Positions 42,718 to 50,888 of a stretch of DNA of 64,000 bases are shown here, piece by piece. Under the pieces are notes generated by a model. That model had not been told where the DNA came from. It did not search any database and was given only the letters and a program-made list of their open reading frames with translations. The DNA lies in NCBI RefSeq assembly GCF_023703415.1, contig NZ_JAGMTU010000003.1, positions 124,001 to 188,000 of the forward strand. The letters are read 5' to 3'. This DNA comes from Microbacterium sp. USTB-Y (GTDB lineage Bacteria; Actinomycetota; Actinomycetes; Actinomycetales; Microbacteriaceae). The translations under genes and the position numbers were made by a program. Numbering within the stretch: position 1 is the stretch's first letter; every line of letters begins with the position of its first letter.

Positions 42718-42822
42718 ATGGAACGCGACCCCGATCTCTTCGACACCGACGCACTGCTGCACATCGGCCGCCCCGTCTGGTTCGAGAAGCACCCCTCGCA
42801 GGCCGAGGGCGAGGACTTCTGA
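42718..42822 (+). CDS. Unknown 34-residue peptide with strong ribosome site
   Basis: Short frame from ATG 42718 to TGA, with AAAGGAG 8 nt before the start and a strong terminator hairpin 18 bp after the stop. The peptide is acidic and has no membrane segment. It starts MERDPDLFDTDALLHI, continues GRPVWFEKHPSQAEG and ends EDF. It is not similar to anything I recognise. Good translation signals and the defined transcription end make it a plausible real gene. The 162-bp region before it (42556-42717) shows no other gene. It lies between the ECF41 sigma gene and a convergent membrane-protein gene. Confidence 0.5.
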   Translation: MERDPDLFDTDALLHIGRPVWFEKHPSQAEGEDF

Positions 42823-42840
42823 CTCCCCGCCGTCCCGGCA

Positions 42841-42881
42841 CGGAAGGGCCGCGACTCACCTGCGTGGGTCGCGGCCCTTCC
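42841..42881. terminator. Strong bidirectional hairpin terminator
   Basis: GGAAGGGCCGCGAC (42842-42855) pairs perfectly with GTCGCGGCCCTTCC (42868-42881) around a 12-nt loop. It lies between the small peptide gene (+) and the membrane protein gene (-). The last codons and stop of the minus-strand gene sit in its loop and right arm. No long T-run follows. Confidence 0.75.
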
Positions 42882-43644
42882 GCGTGACGGCACGGCGCAT
42901 GCGGGTCCGCCCGCGGGCCTCGCGCTCCTCGCGACGTTCGACGCGGAAGAACGCGACGACGCACGCCGCCATGAGCGCGACGAGGGCACGGGTGACCCAG
43001 AGCATCGGGTCCGACCTCACGGTGACGGCATCGCTCGGCAGGCCGAACACCACGGCGAACATCGCCGCACCGGAACCGCGGCTCGGCGCCCAGCCGTGCG
43101 TGTCGAGTGCGAGGGTCGCCGTCACGCCGGAGACGGCGACGAGAAGCAGCAGGACCATGGTGAGGATCGTGCGCGGCGCACGATCGCCGCGTCGCGTCAG
43201 CGCCAGCAGCAGCACCGCCACCGGCCACAGCACGATCATCCCCACGAGGATCCCGAGAAGCAGGGCCAGCGGCACGAAGAGCAGCCCGATCAGCAGCCCG
43301 GAGCCCAGCCCCTCGCCGCGCCCGTCGGGAAGGGCGACAGCCGCCCCGCACGGGATCCCCGCGGCCGCGATGACCGCCCCGGCGCCCCCGCACGCCGTGC
43401 GGAGCGACAGGGGCATCCCGGTCAGGGCGAGGGCCGTCACGACCGCGGCGACGAGCGCGGCGGGGACGCCGCCGAGAACCATCAGCCGCGCGGATTGCTG
43501 GTCTTCCACGCCACGCAGGGCGAATGCGGCGATCGCGCACCCCAGCACGAGCGCGACCCCGGCCGCGATCACGATGACGGCGGCACGCCCCGGGTGCGCC
43601 GATGCCCCCGCCGGGAGCTCCGGCGAGGGCATCGGCGACGACAT
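42856..43644 (-). CDS. Uncharacterised multi-pass membrane protein
   Basis: 262-residue protein with a short Pro/Ser N-terminus, then about six hydrophobic segments (AVIVIAAGVALVLGCAIAAF, LMVLGGVPAALVAAVVTALA, LLIGLLFVPLALLLGILVGM, ILTMVLLLLVAVSGVTATLA and one near residue 230). A very basic C-terminus (RVERREEREARGRTRMRRAV) follows. I recognise no family and no catalytic motif. It starts two bases after the glyS stop on the same strand, so it is probably cotranscribed with the essential tRNA synthetase gene. The transcript would end in the hairpin at 42841. Confidence 0.75.
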   Translation of the reverse strand: MSSPMPSPELPAGASAHPGRAAVIVIAAGVALVLGCAIAAFALRGVEDQQSARLMVLGGVPAALVAAVVTALALTGMPLSLRTACGGAGAVIAAAGIPCGAAVALPDGRGEGLGSGLLIGLLFVPLALLLGILVGMIVLWPVAVLLLALTRRGDRAPRTILTMVLLLLVAVSGVTATLALDTHGWAPSRGSGAAMFAVVFGLPSDAVTVRSDPMLWVTRALVALMAACVVAFFRVERREEREARGRTRMRRAVTRKGRDPRR

Positions 43645-43646
43645 GC

Positions 43647-45032
43647 TCAGGCGCCCTTGAGGCGCTCCGACAGGTAGGCGTCGAGCTCGGCGAGCGGCAC
43701 GCGCTCCTGCGCCATGGTGTCGCGGTCGCGCACGGTCACGGCGTCGTCCTCGAGGGAGTCGAAGTCGATCGTGACGCAGAACGGGGTGCCGATCTCGTCC
43801 TGGCGACGGTAGCGGCGCCCGATCGCGCCGGCGTCGTCGAAGTCGATCGCCCAGTGGCCGCGCAGCGTGTCGGCGACCTCGCGGGCGAGCGGCGAGAGAC
43901 GCTCGTTGCGGCTCAGCGGCAGCACGGCGACCTTGACCGGGGCCAGGCGCGGATCGAGCTTCAGCACCGTGCGCACGTCGGATCCGCCCTTGGCGTTGGG
44001 CACCTCCTCCTCGACGTAGGCGTCGACGAGGAAGGCCATCATCGACCGGGTGAGGCCGAACGAGGGCTCGATCACGTACGGGGTGTACTTCTCGCCCGAG
44101 GCCTGGTCGAAGTAGGTCAGCGACGAGCCGGAGGCCTCGCTGTGGTTGGACAGGTCGAAGTCGGTGCGGTTGGCGACGCCCATGAGCTCGCCCCACTCCT
44201 TGCCCGCGAAGCCGAAGCGGTACTCGACGTCGATCGTGCCGGCGGAGTAGTGCGCCCGGTCCTCCTCGGGCACGTCGAACTGGCGCATGTTCTCGGGGTT
44301 GATCCCGAGGTCGATGAACCAGTCCCAGCACTCCTTCACCCAGTGCTCGAACCACTCCTGCGCCTCGGCGGGCGGCACGAAGTACTCGATCTCCATCTGC
44401 TCGAACTCGCGGGTGCGGAAGATGAAGTTGCCCGGCGTGATCTCGTTGCGGAACGCCTTGCCCACCTGGCCGATGCCGAACGGCGGCTTCTTGCGGCTCG
44501 CGGTGAGCACGTTCGAGAAGTTCACGAAGATGCCCTGCGCGGTCTCCGGGCGCAGGAAGTAGACGCCCGACTCGTCGTCGACCACGCCGAGGTAGGTCTT
44601 CACCAGTCCGGAGAACGCCTTGGGCTCGGTGTACTGGCCCTTGGTGCCGCAGTTCGGGCACGGCACGTCGGCCAGGCCGTTCTCGGCCGTGCGCCCCTTG
44701 CGGGCCTCGAAGTCCTCGATGAGGGTGTCGGCGCGGAAGCGCTTGTGGCACTGCAGGCACTCGACGAGCGGATCCGTGAAGGTGGCGACGTGACCCGAGG
44801 CCTCCCACACGCGCTTCGGCAGGATGATCGAAGAATCCAGGCCGACCATGTCGCCGCGTCCGCGCACGAACGTCTGCCACCACTGGCGGCGGATGTTCTC
44901 CTTGAGCTCGGTGCCGAGGGGTCCGTAGTCCCAGGCCGAGCGCGAACCGCCGTAGATCTCACCCGCTTGGAAGACGAACCCGCGGTGGCGGGCGAGGGCG
45001 ATGACCTTGTCAAGACGGGACTGTTCGGCCAC
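43647..45032 (-). CDS. glyS: Glycyl-tRNA synthetase (single-chain, alpha2)
   Basis: Class II aminoacyl-tRNA synthetase charging tRNA-Gly, 461 residues, typical of actinobacterial alpha-dimer enzymes. Motif 1 region is [20 protein letters not shown], and a Cys4 zinc insert (CLQCHKRF and [10 protein letters not shown]) lies at about residues 95-150. Motif 2 is [19 protein letters not shown], motif 3 [13 protein letters not shown], and the anticodon-binding domain from about residue 350 begins [10 protein letters not shown]. The GTG start at 45032 has GGAG 7 nt upstream. Upstream readings to 45389 are antisense to other DNA and were rejected. Confidence 0.96.
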   Translation of the reverse strand: MAEQSRLDKVIALARHRGFVFQAGEIYGGSRSAWDYGPLGTELKENIRRQWWQTFVRGRGDMVGLDSSIILPKRVWEASGHVATFTDPLVECLQCHKRFRADTLIEDFEARKGRTAENGLADVPCPNCGTKGQYTEPKAFSGLVKTYLGVVDDESGVYFLRPETAQGIFVNFSNVLTASRKKPPFGIGQVGKAFRNEITPGNFIFRTREFEQMEIEYFVPPAEAQEWFEHWVKECWDWFIDLGINPENMRQFDVPEEDRAHYSAGTIDVEYRFGFAGKEWGELMGVANRTDFDLSNHSEASGSSLTYFDQASGEKYTPYVIEPSFGLTRSMMAFLVDAYVEEEVPNAKGGSDVRTVLKLDPRLAPVKVAVLPLSRNERLSPLAREVADTLRGHWAIDFDDAGAIGRRYRRQDEIGTPFCVTIDFDSLEDDAVTVRDRDTMAQERVPLAELDAYLSERLKGA

Positions 45033-45171
45033 GGTGGCTCCAATGGTCGCGATGATGCGGGGAATTGCGCACGATGAGGCGCGACTCAATCCTATCGGCG
45101 CACAGGATCCCCGTGAGGGCCTGCAAGCACGCGCGAGCCGCTGACCCCCGCCTGCGCGCCCGACCGCACCG

Positions 45172-45588
45172 TCAGGACGGCACGCGGCCGGGGGCGGAAA
45201 CGCGGATGCCGACCTGCTCTGCCCCCCGCGCGAGCCGGTCATCGTAGGTCCACAGTTCATGCGCCCCGAGCGCGACCGCGGTCGCGAGATGGAGGGCGTC
45301 GAGCGAGCGCAGGCGTCGCGGTCCGATCGTCCGCGCGAAGGCGAGCACCGCGTCGTGCAGCGGCGCGATCGCGACTCCGGACAAGGCATCCGCCGACAGG
45401 AGCCCTGCCGGGAGGTCTCCCTCGTAGACCTGCAGAGCGCGCGCGACCTCGACTTCGGCCAGCCTCGATGTGACGAGCGTCGAGCCCGCGTCCCCCTCCC
45501 GCAGCATGGCGTCGGCCAGGCGCTCGGACTCCGCCTCGGCGAGAACGCGCTTCAGAAGCGCACTGCTGTCGAAGTAGAGCACCCTCAC
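45172..45588 (-). CDS. PIN-domain ribonuclease toxin (VapC-like)
   Basis: 138-residue PIN domain with the four acidic metal ligands in place: Asp in [12 protein letters not shown], Glu in [12 protein letters not shown], Asp in [11 protein letters not shown] and Asp in [10 protein letters not shown]. Such toxins cut tRNA or rRNA until bound by the antitoxin. GTG 45588 overlaps the antitoxin stop (GTGA), so the pair is translationally coupled. It is a complete protein of typical VapC length, without signs of decay. Confidence 0.88.
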   Translation of the reverse strand: MRVLYFDSSALLKRVLAEAESERLADAMLREGDAGSTLVTSRLAEVEVARALQVYEGDLPAGLLSADALSGVAIAPLHDAVLAFARTIGPRRLRSLDALHLATAVALGAHELWTYDDRLARGAEQVGIRVSAPGRVPS

Positions 45589-45845
45589 AATCGGTCTTCC
45601 CGAAGCTCATCCAGGAGGCCGATGATCGTCGCACCTGCCGGCAACGTGATCCGGGGTCGAACATCGCGAAACGGCTCGCGGGGTGGATCCACCCAGTCGG
45701 GCAGGCGCGTCGCCCTGGGTTTCACGATTCCCAGCCGTTCATCCACCGCTTCGCGCAGGATCTCCTGCTGACTGAGACCGGTGCGCGCCGACTCGGCCTT
45801 GAGAGCAGCCGCCGCCTCGGGGCGCAATCTCAGATTCATCGCCAT
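45585..45845 (-). CDS. Antitoxin partner of the PIN toxin (VapB-like)
   Basis: 86-residue protein with a ribbon-helix-helix-type N-terminus (MNLRLRPEAAAALKAESART, then LSQQEILREAVDERLG) that should bind its own promoter. The C-terminal tail ([24 protein letters not shown]) should wrap the toxin active site. ATG 45845 is chosen; the next Met, two codons later, is equally possible. The longer frame to 45944 overlaps the intergenic promoter and was rejected. Confidence 0.82.
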   Translation of the reverse strand: MAMNLRLRPEAAAALKAESARTGLSQQEILREAVDERLGIVKPRATRLPDWVDPPREPFRDVRPRITLPAGATIIGLLDELREDRL

Positions 45846-45952
45846 GGGAGGACGGTACCACTCACCATCTCGATCGGTACCGGATTCGTGGCGGACTCCT
45901 CGGTCGCCCCGCACCACCGCGAACGTCGGAGGCCGGTGCCACACTGACGGGC

Positions 45953-46369
45953 ATGGAACAGCGAGTGAGCTTCATCACCCTGGCCGTCGCCGACGTGGCC
46001 CGCAGCAGGGCCTTCTACGTGGACGGCCTGGGCTGGCAGCCGATCTTCGAGGCCGACGAGGTGCTCATGCTCCCGGTCGCGGAGCGGATGATCCTCTCCC
46101 TCTGGAGCGTCGAGGGGTTCACGGCCGAGATCGGCGCACCGCCCGCGCCCGGCATCGCACCGCTCACGCTCGCGCACAACCTCGCCACCGAGGCCGAGGT
46201 CGACGCGGTGCTCGCGGAGGCTGCGGCGCTCGGCGCGTCGGTCATGCCCGCGCAGCGTCGGGACTGGGGCGGCTATTCGGGCTACTTCGCCGATCCGGAC
46301 GGCTTCCGCTGGGAGATCGCGATGAACCCCGGCGAGACCGGGGCGTTCGTGCTCGGCACGGAGAGCTGA
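45953..46369 (+). CDS. VOC superfamily (glyoxalase/bleomycin-resistance-like) protein
   Basis: 138 residues forming two beta-alpha-beta-beta-beta units: FITLAVADVARSRAFYVDGLGW in the first and AEVDAVLAEAAALGASVMP in the second, ending with GYFADPDGFRWEIAMNPGE. The metal His/Glu positions are only partly kept: the Glu is in the last motif, while the first strand reads FITLAVAD rather than having His. The function is therefore unassigned (isomerase, dioxygenase or drug-binding). It is divergent from the VapBC pair. Confidence 0.85.
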   Translation: MEQRVSFITLAVADVARSRAFYVDGLGWQPIFEADEVLMLPVAERMILSLWSVEGFTAEIGAPPAPGIAPLTLAHNLATEAEVDAVLAEAAALGASVMPAQRRDWGGYSGYFADPDGFRWEIAMNPGETGAFVLGTES

Positions 46370-46404
46370 CCCCGGGCGTTTCCGCGGTCCGCGCCCGCGC
46401 GGCC

Positions 46405-46410
46405 TACCCT
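46405..46410 (+). promoter_or_regulatory. -10 element TACCCT, 6 nt before the POT transporter start
   Basis: The 6-nt spacing to ATG 46417 selects that Met over the one at 46414 and predicts a leaderless transcript. Confidence 0.45.
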
Positions 46411-46416
46411 GGAATG

Positions 46417-47886
46417 ATGAGCACCGCACCGGAGACCGACGAGCACCGCGAGCGCGACACCCGATTCTTCGGGCAGCCCTGGGCGCTCGCGCACCTGTTC
46501 GGCGTGGAGATGTGGGAGCGCTTCAGCTTCTACGGCATGCAGGGGATCCTGCTGATCTACCTGTACTACTCGGTCACCGACGGCGGGCTCGGGCTCGACA
46601 AGGCCGTCGCCGGCGGCATCGTCGGCGCCTACGGCGGGTCGGTGTACCTGTCGACGATCCTCGGCGCCTGGGTCGCGGATCGGATCCTGGGGTCCGAGCG
46701 CACCCTCTTCTACAGCGCGATCGTGATCATGGCCGGCCACATCGCCCTCGCGCTGCTGCCGGGTGCCGCCGGCGTGGCCGTGGGCCTCATCCTCGTCGCG
46801 ATCGGATCCGGCGGGCTCAAGGCGAACGCCACCTCGGTGGTCGGCACGCTCTACTCGGCGGAGGATCCGCGCCGCGACGCCGGCTTCTCCCTGTTCTACC
46901 TCGGCATCAACCTCGGCGGGTTCTTCGGCCCGATCGTCACCGGTCTGCTGCAGTCGACGCTCGGCTTCCACGTCGGCTTCGGCATCGCGGCGGTCGGCAT
47001 GGCCGCCGGGCTCGTGCAGTACTCGTTCGGCCGGCGGGCGCTGCCCGCCCCGGCGCGCCGGGTCGCGAACCCGCTGCCGCGGAACAAGTACGTCACGGCG
47101 GTGCTCCTCGCGATCGCCGCGATCGTCGTGCTCGTCGTGCTGGTGCTCACGGGCGTGATCCGCGCCGACAACCTCGCCACCGTGGTGATCATCGCGGCGA
47201 CCGTCGCGGCGATCGCCTACTTCGCCGTGATCCTGACGAGTCGCCGCATCGATGCCACCGAGCGCTCGCGCGTGTGGGGATTCCTGCCGCTGTTCATCAC
47301 GAGCGTGGCGTTCTGGTCCCTGTACCAGCAGCAGTTCACCGTGCTGACCGTGTACTCCGACGCCCGCCTGAACCGCGACCTGTTCGGCTTCACGATGCCG
47401 GTCTCGTGGGTGCAGTCGATCAACCCGATCTTCATCATCGTGCTCTCGGGTGTGTTCGCCGCGATCTGGACCAAGCTCGGCTCCCGCCAGCCGTCGACGC
47501 CGGTGAAGTTCGCCCTGGGCGCGGCGGTCATGGGCGCCGCGTTCCTGCTGTTCCTGCCGTTCGCGAACGGCCCGGCGAACTCGACCCCGCTGCTCGCGAT
47601 CATCGGGATCCTGTTCGTGTTCACCGTGGCGGAGCTGCTGCTCTCCCCGATCGGGCTGTCGGCGGCGACGAAGCTCGCACCCGCGGCCTTCCACACGCAG
47701 ATGGTCGCCCTGTTCTTCCTGTCCGTCTCGCTCGGCACCGCGATCTCGGGCTGGCTGGTCACCTACTACGACCCGAAGAACGAGGTGCCGTACTTCTCGA
47801 TCCTCGGCGGCATCGCGATCCTCGTCGGCGTCGGCCTGCTGGTCTGCGCGAAGCCGGTGCTCGCGCTCATGAAGGGCGTGCGCTGA
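46417..47886 (+). CDS. POT/PTR2 family proton-coupled oligopeptide transporter
   Basis: Proton-driven di/tripeptide symporter of the major facilitator superfamily, 489 residues. Twelve to fourteen membrane helices are predicted. The proton-coupling ExxERFxYY motif appears in GVEMWERFSFYGMQGILL near residue 30-40. The PTR signature region is GSGGLKANATSVVGTLY, then FYLGINLGGFFGPIV. Helix 7 has FWSLYQQQFTVL and the late motif FTVAELLLSPIGLSAATKLA, typical of the family. Single gene; an intergenic palindrome follows the stop. Confidence 0.94.
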   Translation: MSTAPETDEHRERDTRFFGQPWALAHLFGVEMWERFSFYGMQGILLIYLYYSVTDGGLGLDKAVAGGIVGAYGGSVYLSTILGAWVADRILGSERTLFYSAIVIMAGHIALALLPGAAGVAVGLILVAIGSGGLKANATSVVGTLYSAEDPRRDAGFSLFYLGINLGGFFGPIVTGLLQSTLGFHVGFGIAAVGMAAGLVQYSFGRRALPAPARRVANPLPRNKYVTAVLLAIAAIVVLVVLVLTGVIRADNLATVVIIAATVAAIAYFAVILTSRRIDATERSRVWGFLPLFITSVAFWSLYQQQFTVLTVYSDARLNRDLFGFTMPVSWVQSINPIFIIVLSGVFAAIWTKLGSRQPSTPVKFALGAAVMGAAFLLFLPFANGPANSTPLLAIIGILFVFTVAELLLSPIGLSAATKLAPAAFHTQMVALFFLSVSLGTAISGWLVTYYDPKNEVPYFSILGGIAILVGVGLLVCAKPVLALMKGVR

Positions 47887-47900
47887 CGCGAGCGGGATCC

Positions 47901-47961
47901 GTTCCCGTCGCAGAAGACGCCGTTCCGGGCCGGTGACGGCGACATCTTCTGCGACGGGAAC
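47901..47961. repeat. Intergenic palindrome, CCCGTCGCAGAAG family
   Basis: GTTCCCGTCGCAGAAGACGCCG (47901-47922) pairs with the arm at 47940-47961 (ends TTCTGCGACGGGAAC), about 19 of 22. It begins 15 bp after the POT transporter stop, between convergent genes. It shares the arm sequence with 19737. Confidence 0.75.
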
Positions 47962-47970
47962 CCACGGGGT

Positions 47971-48846
47971 TCAGCGCGCGGCGACGCTGTCGCCGAGATA
48001 CTCGCCGGCGGCGAGCTGCTCGACGAGAGGCCGTGCGACCGGCTCCCAGCCGAGCTCGGCGCGCGCCGTGGCGCCGGACGCCTGCTCGTCGAGCAGCAGC
48101 GCGTCGGCGAACGCCTCGCCGAGCCGGGCACGGGTGTCTGCGGCGCTCTCGGGCCGGACGCCCTCGGCCACGTCGTATCCGCCGGCGATGGCCTCTCCGA
48201 GCTCGCGGACCGTGGGGTTCTGACCCGAGGCGCCGATGTAGGTCGCTCCGGCGCGCCCCTTCTCCAGCGCGAGCACGTACACGGCCGCCAGGTCATCCAC
48301 ATCGACGGTCGTCCAGTGCTGGCTGCCGTCTCCGATCAGACGCACTCCCCCGTCGGTCTCATCGGTGAGGAGCCGGATCAGCCCGCCGCCGCGGCCGTAC
48401 ACCAGCGCCGGTGCGACGACGACGCCGCGCACCCCGGTCGCACCGAGGACGCGGTCCTCGCCTGCCGCGCGCCAGGCCGTCAGGGCCGGACGGTCCAGGG
48501 GGCTCTCCTCGGTGATGTCGCTCCCCGCGCCGTAGCTCCAGATCCCGCCGGTGTGCACGAACGGCTTGCCGCTGCCCTCGAGCGCGCCGAGCACGGCGTC
48601 GATGAACGCCGCGTCGCCCTCGGGGGTGGAGGCCGTGTGCACGACGCCGTCGGCGGCGGACGCGGCCTCCGCCACGAGCGCGGCATCGGTCACGTCGCCG
48701 ACGAGGCCGATGGCGCCGGCCTCTTCGACGGTGCGGGCCTTGGCGGCGTCGCGCACGAGCGCGGTCACCTCATGTCCTTCGGCGAGGAGACGGGAGAGGA
48801 CGGAGGAGCCGATGTATCCGGTCGCGCCGGTGAGAAGAACCTTCAT
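47971..48846 (-). CDS. NAD(P)-dependent epimerase/dehydratase (extended SDR)
   Basis: 291-residue Rossmann-fold protein. The N-terminal dinucleotide motif is LLTGATGYIGSSVLSRLL, DGVVHTAST is the second landmark, and the active-site Tyr region IWSYGAG lies near residue 105. There the Lys of the classical YxxxK is missing (the sequence continues DITEES), so it may act as an NADP-binding regulator or atypical reductase rather than an epimerase. The C-terminal substrate domain is complete. It stands alone. Confidence 0.86.
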   Translation of the reverse strand: MKVLLTGATGYIGSSVLSRLLAEGHEVTALVRDAAKARTVEEAGAIGLVGDVTDAALVAEAASAADGVVHTASTPEGDAAFIDAVLGALEGSGKPFVHTGGIWSYGAGSDITEESPLDRPALTAWRAAGEDRVLGATGVRGVVVAPALVYGRGGGLIRLLTDETDGGVRLIGDGSQHWTTVDVDDLAAVYVLALEKGRAGATYIGASGQNPTVRELGEAIAGGYDVAEGVRPESAADTRARLGEAFADALLLDEQASGATARAELGWEPVARPLVEQLAAGEYLGDSVAAR

Positions 48847-49021
48847 ACGATTCGCGAACGCCCGGCGTGACGGATCCTATTCCCGCCGCGGACGGGTCGG
48901 GGCCGCCCCCCAGCGGGAGATCATGCGGCCGTCCGCGTCTCGAGTGCACGGAGCGACGCACCCTCGGCGCCGCCCGGGGCGATGGTTCGGACGGCGCCGA
49001 GACGGACGGCCCTGTGGGCGA

Positions 49022-50062
49022 TCAGGCCGGCACGACCAGGATCTGCGACTGCGCGTGGTCGCCGCCCGTGGGCGTGCTGCACACGGACTTCGCCTCCGAG
49101 GTGATCAGTCCGGTCGTCCCGCTCTGCGTACCGCGCTCCCCCGCGTTGATCTGGGCGAGGAGGTACCAGTAAGCGGCCTCCGAGTTCGGCGTCTCGAAGT
49201 TCCACGCCGCGTCGAAGGTGAGGTCGGTGTACCGCCAGATCGCGTACTGGGTGGCCTCGATCGCGTCGTCGGCGCTCAGCGGGGCGGTGAACGGGTGTCC
49301 CGCGCCGGGCGCCCATGCCGCCACGGCCGCGGAGAACGCGCTGAGGGTGATCCCCGGGTAGCTGTTCTGGATGATCCAGAGCACCTTGCTGTAGATGTCG
49401 GCACTGCCCGTGAGGTAGTTGCTGCCCAGGTAGGTGCCGAGGCCGCCGGCCGTCGCCGCCATGTCCGACTTCGCCGGAACGTCGTGCTCGACGCAGTAGG
49501 AGAAGTAGTCGGGAGTGCCCGGGTTGCCGGGATCCGCCGGAGTGCTGGTGAAGACCGCGTGGATCCCGGTACCGCCGTAGCCCTGGGTCAGGGCGCCCAT
49601 CCACAGCCCCGAGACCATGACGGGGATGCTCGCCGTCGGGCCGTTCGGAGCGATCTGACCGACGACGTCGTAGGTGCCGGGGGTGGAGCTGGTGACGATG
49701 AGGCTCGTGAGGTCGACGATGCCGTTGGCATCCGACAGGAGGGTCTTCGGCGCGGTGGTGCCGTCGCTCCAGTGGAACGAGGACTGCCCCGCGGGCGCCG
49801 CGGGCGGCAGGGTGACGATGATCGCCTGGTTCGCCACCGGGGCCCCGTTCTTCGTCAGCGCAAAGCGGATGTTCCCGACGGGTGTGCACACGCCCGTCGG
49901 GACGGGCGTGCTGCCCGGGTTGATCTCGGTGCCGTTCGACGCGGCGAAGGCGGGTGCGGCGACCGCGACCGCGATGACGGGCAGCGACCATGCTGCGCCC
50001 TTGACGATCGTGCGGCGCGACAGGCCTGCGCCCGCGACGTGCGCGCTGTCCTTCTGTTCCAT
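49022..50062 (-). CDS. Tat-exported protein with a TQXA/thioester-type domain
   Basis: 346-residue secreted protein. The signal has a twin-arginine motif, LSRRTIVKGAAWSLPVIAVA, cleaved near AFA at residue 40. Residues about 50-165 form an Ig-like/beta-sandwich region (IRFALTKNGAPVANQAIIVT). From residue 170 a thioester-type domain follows, with Cys in FSYCVEHDVPAK and Gln in EATQYAIWRYTD. That spacing and TQxAIW motif resemble the TQXA thioester domains of Gram-positive surface adhesins, where Cys and Gln form an internal thioester that bonds covalently to host amines. The protein ends QSQILVVPA with no LPXTG or membrane anchor. The start Met lies 14 residues before the Arg pair. Confidence 0.78.
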   Translation of the reverse strand: MEQKDSAHVAGAGLSRRTIVKGAAWSLPVIAVAVAAPAFAASNGTEINPGSTPVPTGVCTPVGNIRFALTKNGAPVANQAIIVTLPPAAPAGQSSFHWSDGTTAPKTLLSDANGIVDLTSLIVTSSTPGTYDVVGQIAPNGPTASIPVMVSGLWMGALTQGYGGTGIHAVFTSTPADPGNPGTPDYFSYCVEHDVPAKSDMAATAGGLGTYLGSNYLTGSADIYSKVLWIIQNSYPGITLSAFSAAVAAWAPGAGHPFTAPLSADDAIEATQYAIWRYTDLTFDAAWNFETPNSEAAYWYLLAQINAGERGTQSGTTGLITSEAKSVCSTPTGGDHAQSQILVVPA

Positions 50063-50313
50063 GCTGCTACTCCCCAGTTCTCGTTCGCGGTGGCGGAATT
50101 CGCCACCGTCCCCGAAAGGAAAGGAGTACGCAGGGCCGTCGAGGTGACGCGGGCGCCGGCACGCGATCCTCGCACCCCGATCCGACGAGTGCCCGTCGGC
50201 CCGGGGCGCGGTACGGGCCGGCACCTGCGCGGGCGACCGTGGCGGTGGGCGCGAGCGGTGGGCGCGAGCGGTCGGCGTGCGGTCGGCGCGTCAGCGCACC
50301 GTCGGAGCGTCGG

Positions 50314-50706
50314 TCAGCGTGCGATCGTGCGGCCGTCCGGATCCCCGGGGCCGAGCGGACGCAGCCGCGACGGCAGCGGCCAGCCCAGGGCATAGCGCCG
50401 GGTCGGCGGGCGCTGCATGTCGCCGAAGTCGTCGACCTTGACGGTGATCCGCCCGTCGCCCTCCGGGACGACCTCCACGATCTGCACGCGGAGCGGGCCC
50501 TCGCCCTCCCCCTCGAGGATCCACGGATCAGCCAGCCAGCGGATCCCGTGCTCTTCCAGCGCCGCCTCGGCGTCGAGCCAGTCGATCTCTCCGGTGAGCT
50601 CGCGCCCGAGCACGTCGACGGCGAGCCAATCGGCGCCCTCGGGACGGATCCACCCGAGCAGTTCGCCGTCCTCACGGCGGTGCGGGGTCCAGTCTGCGGG
50701 GATCAT
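50314..50706 (-). CDS. Conserved-looking hypothetical protein, 130 residues
   Basis: Soluble, acidic protein (WIRPEGADWLAVDVLGRELTG near residue 20-40, DWLDAEAALEEHGIRWLADP at about 42-62, VQIVEVVPEGDGRITVKVDD at 72-92). No membrane segment or catalytic motif is seen, and I recognise no family. It starts at ATG 50706 with a -10 TAGGCT 6 nt upstream, the same leaderless arrangement as several core genes, which supports it as a real gene. The 250 bp after it (50063-50313) hold G/C-rich short repeats and the TED-gene promoter. Confidence 0.7.
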   Translation of the reverse strand: MIPADWTPHRREDGELLGWIRPEGADWLAVDVLGRELTGEIDWLDAEAALEEHGIRWLADPWILEGEGEGPLRVQIVEVVPEGDGRITVKVDDFGDMQRPPTRRYALGWPLPSRLRPLGPGDPDGRTIAR

Positions 50707-50712
50707 GGGGCG

Positions 50713-50718
50713 AGCCTA
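50713..50718 (-). promoter_or_regulatory. -10 element TAGGCT, 6 nt before the 50706 start
   Basis: Minus-strand TAGGCT, spacer CGCCCC, then ATG. Leaderless arrangement. Confidence 0.5.
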
Positions 50719-50784
50719 ACGCGGCGGGCCCGCGGGACGATCGCCGGTGCCGATCCCCCCGGGGCCGCGCCCACGGGCGGCGGT

Positions 50785-50836
50785 CGACCGAGACGAAACG
50801 CGGTTCCGTCGAGGACGCCGCGTTTCGTCTCGGTCG
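50785..50836. repeat. Intergenic palindrome, CGAGACGAAACGCGG family
   Basis: CGACCGAGACGAAACGCGG (50785-50803) and CCGCGTTTCGTCTCGGTCG (50818-50836) are perfect 19-nt arms with a 14-nt loop. The sequence just after it (50848-50864, GCTCGCTCAACGACCCC) matches the right arm of the palindrome inside the GH38 gene except two bases. The two may therefore be forms of one element. Confidence 0.8.
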
Positions 50837-50888
50837 CCTCCGGCGTGCTCGCTCAACGACCCCACGAGGGCATCGCGAACGACGAGCG

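Noticed and set aside
42718..42822. Small peptide as a lasso-peptide precursor (Gly followed by Glu seven residues on)
   Set aside because: No cyclase or protease genes nearby and no Thr at the expected leader position; left as an unknown peptide.
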